From Coniella vitis (taxonomy: Eukaryota; Ascomycota; Sordariomycetes; Diaporthales; Schizoparmaceae): a stretch of DNA of 64,000 nt. Both the position numbers and the translations under genes were made by a program. Below are positions 56,848 to 64,000 of the stretch, piece by piece (within the stretch, counting starts at the first letter, position 1; each line of letters begins with the position of its first letter). Location: the NCBI GenBank assembly GCA_011317545.1, contig WUJK01000009.1:2273106-2337105 (forward strand), written 5' to 3'. The notes beneath the pieces are model-generated. The model was not told where the DNA came from. It was given only the letters and a program-made list of their open reading frames with translations, and did no database searches.

Positions 56848-59800
56848 ATGGAGCAATATATTACTATTAATACGGAATATAATATTCTGATTTGCCGTAT
56901 CTGCTAGGTTGCCGTACGGCCTGGTACGGCTATCGATACGCATTTCCGTCAACAGCATAAGCTTAAAGGGCCAATCCTTAAGGAGATTCTTTACTCGTAC
57001 GGTGATATACCGCTTACTGATCCAGTCTCGCTTTGACCCCTAGAAGATGGCTTAGATCCGATTCCGAATCTAGTAATCGTACAAGGTATAAGCTGCCAAC
57101 TATGCCGGTATCTTACTACTTCGTACGGTCTCTTCCGAAAGCATAATAAGGCGACTAGGCATTCCCAGAGCGAAAATCCCGGGCAGCCTATACGGCTCCA
57201 GAGCTGGCTTAGCGGCCCCCAATATAGACGGTATTGGATCGTTCGTACGGGAGCGGAAGAAGTAAATCCCGTACCTACTCGCTCCTCTTCTCCTATAACG
57301 CCCGATCCAGATTTAGCTTCGTTCGAAAACGCCCTTACCTAGCAGGAAGCTGCTTTTCTTAAAGTCGACTAGGACTACGTACGAACAGGCGATATACGCG
57401 AAGGCCTCGACCGTGATTCGGCTTGGGTGAAAAGGGTTGGCTGGGTTCCGTATTTTCAATCGCGCGATAAGCTTGCTATCCATCAGGCTACTCTCTGGGA
57501 CGAGAAGGGGAAGGCCCGATCCACCGTACGGCAACCAGAAAGGCCGGAGATTCTACCAGAGCATTTCGTACAGCTTCAGCAAGTCTCAAGAAGCTTCGCA
57601 CGAGAGCTCGATCGCTGCCTTCTACGGCTACCTACTATTCCAATCGAAACACTCCAATGGCTTGCGAGTATCTCGTCGACGTAGCCGAATCCCCGCCCCT
57701 TCGTACGGCCGGGGTTGGATTCAACGATCGTACGATATCGTTCTTTTGGGCAGCGATATCTTGTCTTCTGTATTCGTGCGTACTATCTGGGACGGGAGCA
57801 AGCGTACGAGCAGTGGGCGGTCTCCTTTTCGGCCGAGCAATGGTCGCTCTTGTGCGATATAATTACTGCGGTTGATATACTTCTCGACCGTACGGAGCCC
57901 CCGGTCTCTACCCAGCCAGCTAGGCGTCCGTACGAAGCCTGGACATTTGCTCCGGATCTAGACGATAATACGTACGAAGAGGACGATAGGGAAAGTCCTC
58001 GGAGTCGTACAAGTCTAAGCCCAGAGCATATAGAGGAGACCGATATCCTCGACCGTACGGTCTTTCGGTTTTTTCTTTCGTCTCTTCGGCATTATATCGG
58101 CGGGAATCTCTATTTAAATCCACTCCTTTGCTTTTGTGCGGCGTTGGGAATCCGTACGGAGCCGCTTGGCTTTCTGGAACCCCATCTCTATACGACCCGG
58201 CTTGCAGCGCTTCTCTGGCTCGCACGTCTGTTTTTTCTCGAAGCCGAATTTCTCGACGAGCCGTTAGAGCTTAAAGCGATTAGCGTACAGGCGGTCCAGC
58301 GCTTCCGTACGGCGCATAGCGAGTGGATGGTACCCGGTACGCATACGCCTGTGAGTACGATTATCGCCTGGATGGCGTACGGACGCGGTTGGCGCCACCA
58401 GATGGCGGGGCAGGCTTCCGTACGATGGTCTGAGGATAAGCAAGTCCTTTTCCATAACGGCGAAGCAATTCCCGTACAGGCGTTTCAGCAGGCCTCGTGC
58501 GAGCTTATCGACGAGGCTACCCGTCTCCTCGACGGCCTTCTTTCTGGGTCCTGGGAGGAGCTTCGTACGACGGTCGAGCCTGCACGGATCGTCGACCATA
58601 CTATGCAGGTCGGCGCTGGGCGGTCGTTCGCAACCGACCCCCGGAATATATGGCTTCGCCCGGGGCCTCGTACGGTGCTTAGCTTGCTCCAACCGTCTCT
58701 CTGGGATTCTATACGAGGCCAGTGGAAGAAAAAACCGGTTCATCAGTGGCTCCAGCAGCTTCGTACGTTCCGCGAGCTTCTCCTTGTCCTTGTGCATATC
58801 TGGGGCGGGCAGCCCGGACGAGGGCCCGAAATCCTTACCGTTCGGTATAGAGATTCCTGGCAGCTCGTACGGAATATCTTTATTCTAAACGGCGAGGTTA
58901 TGATTGCTACGGACCGGGATAAGGGTAAATCGGCTTATAGCGTACGAAGCCGTAAGGTCGCACGCTTTCTCCCGCCGCCGGTTGGGCTTTTCCTTATCGT
59001 TTATATTATCTGGCTTTTACCGGCAGAGCGGCTGCTTCGTACGCAATGCGGGTTACGCCCGGCCGTCGGCGAACAACTTGAATATCTCTGGTACGAGAGT
59101 GATTCTGGGGTTTATACGACCGAAAGGCTTAGTACGCTCCTCGTACGATATCTCCAGCCGAGGCTCGGTGCTCGTATTGGTGTTGCGCGCTACCGTACGA
59201 TCGCAATCGAATTCGGACGGCAAATCCGGGGTCTTAGTACGAAACAAGCGGAACTCCAGATCGGCGAAGACGAGGATTCGTACTACCAGGATATCGATCC
59301 GCTTACAGGCGAGCCGGGCGACGGAGGGAGCGGAGGCTGGAATATCGTCTGGGATTTACAGGCTACGTATAGTACGAAGGTCGCACGACAGCATTACGCT
59401 GTCCACGTTGGGTTTCTAGGGTCTTTACAGCCCGAGATGATTGCAACCTTCCGTACGGTTAGTTTACTCTGGCACCAGTTCTTACACGGTACGAGCCCAG
59501 AGGCTAGCGGGATTCCTCGTACGGAAGGGGAAGACGAAGGTCAGCAAATACGGAAGCGGAAAGCTTCGCTCTCGTATAGAGGTGGAGAGGGACCGTACGA
59601 AAGCCCGAGCTCTATACCGCCAGCTCTACGCGCTCGTACGATACGTACGGCTACGGACGAGGATCTTTTACAAGCGCTTCGTACGCTCTTTGGAGCCGGT
59701 GCTGAGTGGAAATCAGCCGAGCAGGCTTTATACTGTCGTACGATCTGCCGACTCCAAGGCCAGCAATCAGTAATCTATATTTTACCAACCGGCGCTGGTA

Positions 59801-61476
59801 AAAGCTTACTTTTCTATATACCCGCGGTCTTAGAGAATAGTGGGATTAGTATTATTATTGTCCCATTTCTCGCACTTATCGAGGATTTACTCGTACGGGC
59901 CCATAAGCTTCAGATCGATGCTATTCAGTTCCAGTCGGGGCTCCGTACGGGGCGCGAGGGATTCCCACGCGCCGCACAACTTGTTTTCGTTAGTGCGGAT
60001 ATCGCTATAACAGGCGAGTTTGCATCGTACGTTGATACGATTGCTGCGGCTAGCCTTCTCGCACGGATTTATATCGACGAATGCCATACTATTATCACCG
60101 ATTCGAACTACCGTATACGATTACGCGAGCTAAAGAGCGTACGACGATTTGGGCAGCCGCTTATTTTTCTAACGGCTACGCTACCGCCCACGTTTCTCGC
60201 TTGGTTTCGTACGGAGGCATTAGCTGAGAATGCCGAAGTAATACGCGTACGAACGAGTAAGGCTAATTGTCGGTACGGGGTTGAGGTAGTCTCTATACGA
60301 AGCGGAGCAAGGCCCGACGAAGCGGTCCAGAGCCGTACGATAGCAAGAGTACGAGAGCTTGGGGCTGAAATGTATGGGCAGCAGAAAGGGGTTATTTACT
60401 GTCGCTCGAGGGAGGAGACGCGGAAGCTTGCCGCCGTACTAGGGTGCCCGTGCCACCATAGTGGGATGAGCGAGGACGAACGCCAGGCCGCTCGTACGAG
60501 CTGGAGCGAAGGCCAGGAAGGGCAGCGGTGGATTACAGCGACGGTTGGGCTTGGTACGGGGATTGATATCGAGGGGATTACTGCTATCGTACATATGGGG
60601 ATACCGTACGGGCTTATCGACTTTGTCCAGCAGGTCGGGCGAGGCGGCCGTCGGGCTGGCGAGGTTGTCCATTCGGTAATTATTTATAATGGGCAGCAGA
60701 ACGTACGAGGGCTCCGGGAGGCGCACGGTATAATCGAAAGTACGAATATACTCCAGATGGAGTCGTACGTATCGACGAAGGGGTGTCGGCGGGCAATTTT
60801 AGGCGCATTTCTGGATGGGTCCGATACGGAGAGCTGTACGACGGTGCCCGGGGCGGTTCCGTGCGATAACTGCGAAAGGCAGCAAGCCGTACGGTTCTGG
60901 GATGGGGGATTATGGAGGGCGTACGGGCGTACGGAGGGGCAAAAGATTCAGCTTCTTTACCGCTGGCTTTTAGAGGTCGAAGACAGTTGCAGTACGGTCT
61001 GTTGGGTATTCCGTGCGTACCGTGCGCGGTCCCGAGGGCGGGCTGAAGGGCGATGTGAAAAGGGGGGAGGGAAAAGAGGTTGGTGTAGGCTTCTCGTACG
61101 AAAGTACGGCGAGGCCGATTCCACAGCGTACGAAGCCGCACAGCGGGCGATACGGTTCGAAGAGTTAAGTTGTTGCTTTCGGTGTAAGTTGCCGCTGAAC
61201 TGGTGCGAGGAGAGGCGTTTAGGGGGGCTTCGTACGGGGTGTACGGCGGAGGACCGAGTTCTTCCCATCGTACTTTTCGTACGGAAGTGGGAATGGGCAC
61301 AGAGGCTCGTACAGAGGATGTTTGGGATAGATATTAGGGATCGTACGAGCTACTTCCACTGGCTCGGGCGGAAGCAGGTCTTCCACGGATACCAAGGAAC
61401 GAATATGCTTTTACTCTGGGAAGCTATTCTTTGGGAAGCGTACGAGCAGGGAGAATTCTGGGAACGATATAAGTAG
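56848..61476 (+). pseudogene. Telomere-linked RecQ-type helicase; long intact core, stops in the N-terminal part
   Basis: The ATG at 56848 opens MEQYITINTEYNILICRIC and a zinc-finger-like first segment, with in-frame stops at 56905 (TAG), 57034 (TGA), 57340 (TAG), 57370 (TAG) and 57682 (TAG). The TAGs sit where Trp is likely. From 57685 the frame is open for over 1250 codons. Numbered from 57715, GQPGRGPEILTVRYRD lies near residue 370; ILPTGAGKSLLFYIPA (Walker A) near 690; IYIDECHTI (DExH) near 785; FLTATLPP near 820; VIYCRSREE near 895; GLGTGIDIEGI and QQVGRGGR (motifs V and VI) near 945-977; then a Cys cluster (CRRAILGAF, CDNC) like the RecQ zinc region, and a C-terminal CCFRCKLPLNWC. Such helicase genes sit next to telomeres in many fungi. 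The first in-frame ATG after the stops is at 58327, so a shortened core could still be made. Confidence 0.88.
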
Positions 61477-62379
61477 CTTATCTTACCGTACGAGATATAA
61501 AGAAAACTTAATATCTTTTCTTATTCTTTTCTTTCTTTCGATTTATTATATAAAAAGGGAATCTTAAAAGGTAAATAATTAAGAATAAATATATATTATA
61601 TATTTTATAATATATAAAACTAAGAAAAGAAATAAAATAGAAAAAAGAAGAAATTAAATAAGAAAAAAAAAGGTTATATAAAGGATATTTAAAAAGAATT
61701 AATATAGTAAAAGGGAGGATAGAATAAAAAGAATATAAAAAGAAAAAGAATATAAAAAGAAAAAGAAAAAAAGAAGAAGGAAGAAATAAAAAAAGATAAA
61801 TAATATATATATATATAAGAATAAATAGATTTTATAATTTAAATAAAGAATAGTTAAAATATTTTAAAAGAAAAGAATAAATAAAAGAAAATAAATAAAA
61901 GAATAAATATTTAAATAAAGAAAAAGAAAAAGTTAAAATTAAAATATAAAAAAAGATAAAAGATTATTAAATAATTAATTTTAAATAATAAATTTAATAA
62001 ATTAAATAAAAATAATAAAATAAATAATCTAATAAAGATAATTAAAAAGATTAAAATTATAATAAAAGGAAAGATTAAAGCTTATAATAAAGATATTTAA
62101 AAAAGAAAAGAATAATAATAATAAAATAAAAGAAATATAAAATAAAAGTAAAAAAGAAATAAATAAGGAAAAGAAAAAAGATTTTTTAAAAGAATAAAAT
62201 ATAAATAAATATATATTAAAAAAAGAAATTAATTAAAAATAAAATTAAGGTTAATTAAAAATAAAAAAGCTATAATATAAAAATAATAAAAAAGAAGAGT
62301 TAAATAAAATATCTTAAATATAAATTTTAAAAAAAAGATTAAAATTATAAGAAAAGAAGAAGGATAAGATTATAAAGAA
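61477..62379. repeat. A-rich, C-depleted subtelomeric sequence
   Basis: After the helicase stop the + strand turns into A-rich sequence with G but almost no C. There is no frame. (TA)n-like tracts occur near 61580-61620 and 61800. Confidence 0.7.
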
Positions 62380-62960
62380 GGAAAAGGGTTAGGGTTAGAA
62401 GGAAAGAGAAGGGTTAGGGTTAGAAGGAAGAAAAAAGGGTTAGGGTTAGAAGGAAAGAGAAAGGTTAGGGTTAAAAGGAAGGAAAAAGGGTTAGGGTTAG
62501 AAGAAAAGAAAAGGGTTAGGGTTAGAAGGAAAGAAAAAGGTTAGGGTTAAAAGGAAAGAAAAAGGTTAGGGTTAAAAGGAAGGAAAAAAGGTTAGGGTTA
62601 GAAAGAAAGAAAAAGGTTAAGGTTAAAAGGAAAGAAAAAGGTTAGGGTTATAAAGAAAGAGAAGGATTAGGGTTAAAAGGAAAGAAAAAGGGGTAAAATT
62701 ATAAAGAAAGAAAAAGGGTTAGAATTATAAAGAAAGAAAAAGATTAGGGTTATAAAGGAAGAAAAGGGTTAAAATTAAAAGGAAAGAAAAGGGTTAAAGT
62801 TATAAGGAAAAAGAAAGGTTATAATTATAAGGGAAGAAAAAGGGTTAGGGTTATAAAGAAGGAAAAGGGTTAGGGTTAAAAGGGAAGAAAGGATTAGGAT
62901 TAGAAGAAAAGAAAAGGGTTAGGGTTAAAAGAAATAAAAAGGTTAAAGTTATAAGGAAAG
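62380..62960 (+). repeat. Degenerate telomere-type repeats with A/G-rich spacers
   Basis: Repeated GGGTTAGGGTTAGAAGGAAA-type units of about 22-26 bp occur, more than 20 in a row, grading from exact (GGGTTAGGGTTAG) to diverged (GGGTTAAAATTA). TTAGGG on the + strand points towards a right-hand chromosome end. Confidence 0.85.
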
Positions 62961-63730
62961 AAAAAGGTTAGAGTTATAAGGAAAGAAAAATATTATAATT
63001 ATAAAAGAAAAAAAGTTAAGATTATAAGAAAAAAAAAAAGATTAAAAATATAAAGAAAAGAAAAGGTTAATATTAAAATAAAGAAAGAAATATTAAAATA
63101 ATAAATATAAATAATAATTAAATATAAAAAAAAGAATAATAATAAAATAACGAAAGATAAAATAAAAAGAAAAAAAGAAAAAGAATTTTTTAAATAAAAT
63201 ATATATTTATATATTTTTATAAAAAGAGAGGAACTTATAAAAAATTAAATTATAAAGATTAAAAATTAAAGAAAGGTAATATATAAAAAGAAAAGAAAAA
63301 AAAGAAAGAATAATTAAAAAGTAAAAAGATAAATAAGAAAGGAAATATATTAAAAAGGTAAAAAAGAAAAAATAAAATAAAATAAAAAGGTTAAAAAGGT
63401 TAAAGAAAATAAAAAAAAAGATTTATATAAAATAAAAAAGCGAAATTTAGAAAAAAGGTAAGATTTATAATTTTAAATAAAAAGGTTAAATATAAAAAAA
63501 AAAAATATAAAAGAAGAATATAAAAGAAGGAAAATAGAATAAAAAATATATAAAAAGAGAAAAGAAATAAAGAGAAAAAAGAAAAGAATTAATAAGAAGA
63601 AAAAAGAATTAAATAGAAAAAGAAAAAGGATTTAAAAAGATTTTATAAATATTATCTATATTTAATAAATAAAATAAGGAAACGAGAAAATAAGGTTATA
63701 TATTTATAAATAGATTAGATTATAATAAAA
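62961..63730. repeat. A/G-rich, C-depleted spacer
   Basis: Low-complexity GAAAAG/TAAAAA sequence with no frame and very few C residues on the + strand. Confidence 0.6.
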
Positions 63731-63935
63731 AAAAGGTTAGAATTATAAGAAAAAAAAAGAATTAAGATTATAAAGGAAGAAAAAGGTTAATATTATAAGG
63801 AAAAAATAGGGTTAGGGTTATAAAGAATAAAAAGGGTTAGGGTTAGAAGAAATAAAAAGGGTTAGGGTTATAATAAAAAAGAAGGGTTAGGGTTAGAAAG
63901 AAAGAAAAGGGTTGAGATTAGAAAGAAAAAAAAAG
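63731..63935 (+). repeat. Second cluster of degenerate telomere-type repeats
   Basis: Units such as AGGGTTAGGGTTATAA and GGGTTAGGGTTAGAAG recur at 20-25 bp, best preserved at about 63805-63900. The window ends in A-rich sequence soon after. Confidence 0.8.
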
Positions 63936-64000
63936 AATTAAATATAATAATATTAAAAATAGGAAAATATAAAAAAAGAGTAAAATAAAGAAAAAAAAGA

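Noticed and set aside
62380..63935. The actual chromosome terminus
   Set aside because: The repeats are degenerate and interspersed with A-rich spacers; no run of perfect TTAGGG long enough for a functional telomere is inside the window.

Overview
The window reads as a subtelomeric block of a filamentous ascomycete chromosome (Pezizomycotina). Supporting signs are: short spliceosomal introns with GTAAG/GTGAG donors and CTGAC/CTAAC branch sites; fungus-specific families (fungal rhodopsin-domain membrane protein, UstYa/DUF3328 protein, a telomere-linked RecQ-type helicase); LTR retrotransposons; and TTAGGG-like repeats at the right edge. Most of the sequence carries a heavy repeat-induced point mutation (RIP) signature. 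CpA and TpG are almost absent, TpA is abundant, and reading frames are broken mainly at former Trp and Gln codons, which have become TAG or TAA.

Layout, left to right. 1-4925: the right part of a RIP-damaged Ty3/gypsy chromovirus (+ strand) ending in an LTR. 4926-5534: nested LTR debris. 5535-7915: a less damaged island holding a pseudogene for a small secreted protein. 7916-9852: unresolved AT-rich sequence. 9853-17415: a second chromovirus of the same family (- strand) between two LTRs. 17416 to about 23000: a different Ty3/gypsy element (- strand), cut by the preceding LTR. 24261-25868: a DNA transposon with terminal inverted repeats of about 187 bp. 26334-28640: a telomere-like tandem array plus module that reappears in inverted orientation at 45075-47800. 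28751-29805: a RIP-broken kinase pseudogene. 29789-31201: a fungal rhodopsin-domain gene. 32941-37700: RIP-damaged repeats containing a tiny LTR element (35018-35495) and an undamaged solo LTR of the same family (37168-37297).

37.7-43.7 kb is a gene island of ordinary base composition. It holds a small secreted protein, a UstYa-like gene with a nonsense codon and a frame problem, a prolyl-aminopeptidase-like alpha/beta hydrolase, and the 5' part of a gene cut off by the next repeat block. 43.7-45.1 kb is LTR debris.

48.2-61.5 kb holds two telomere-linked-helicase units, each preceded by its own tandem array. The left unit (about 49.2-54.4 kb) is a heavily RIP-damaged pseudogene. The right unit (56848-61476) keeps an uninterrupted 1253-codon helicase frame, but its first 279 codons contain five stops. 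A small DUF3716-like gene lies just upstream. From 61.5 kb to the end the + strand is A/G-rich, nearly lacks C and has clusters of GGGTTAGGGTTAG, so the chromosome end is probably to the right.

The strongest unexplained signal is the palindrome CGTACG. It occurs about 45 times, counted by eye, in the 3.76 kb helicase frame and in all three codon phases.
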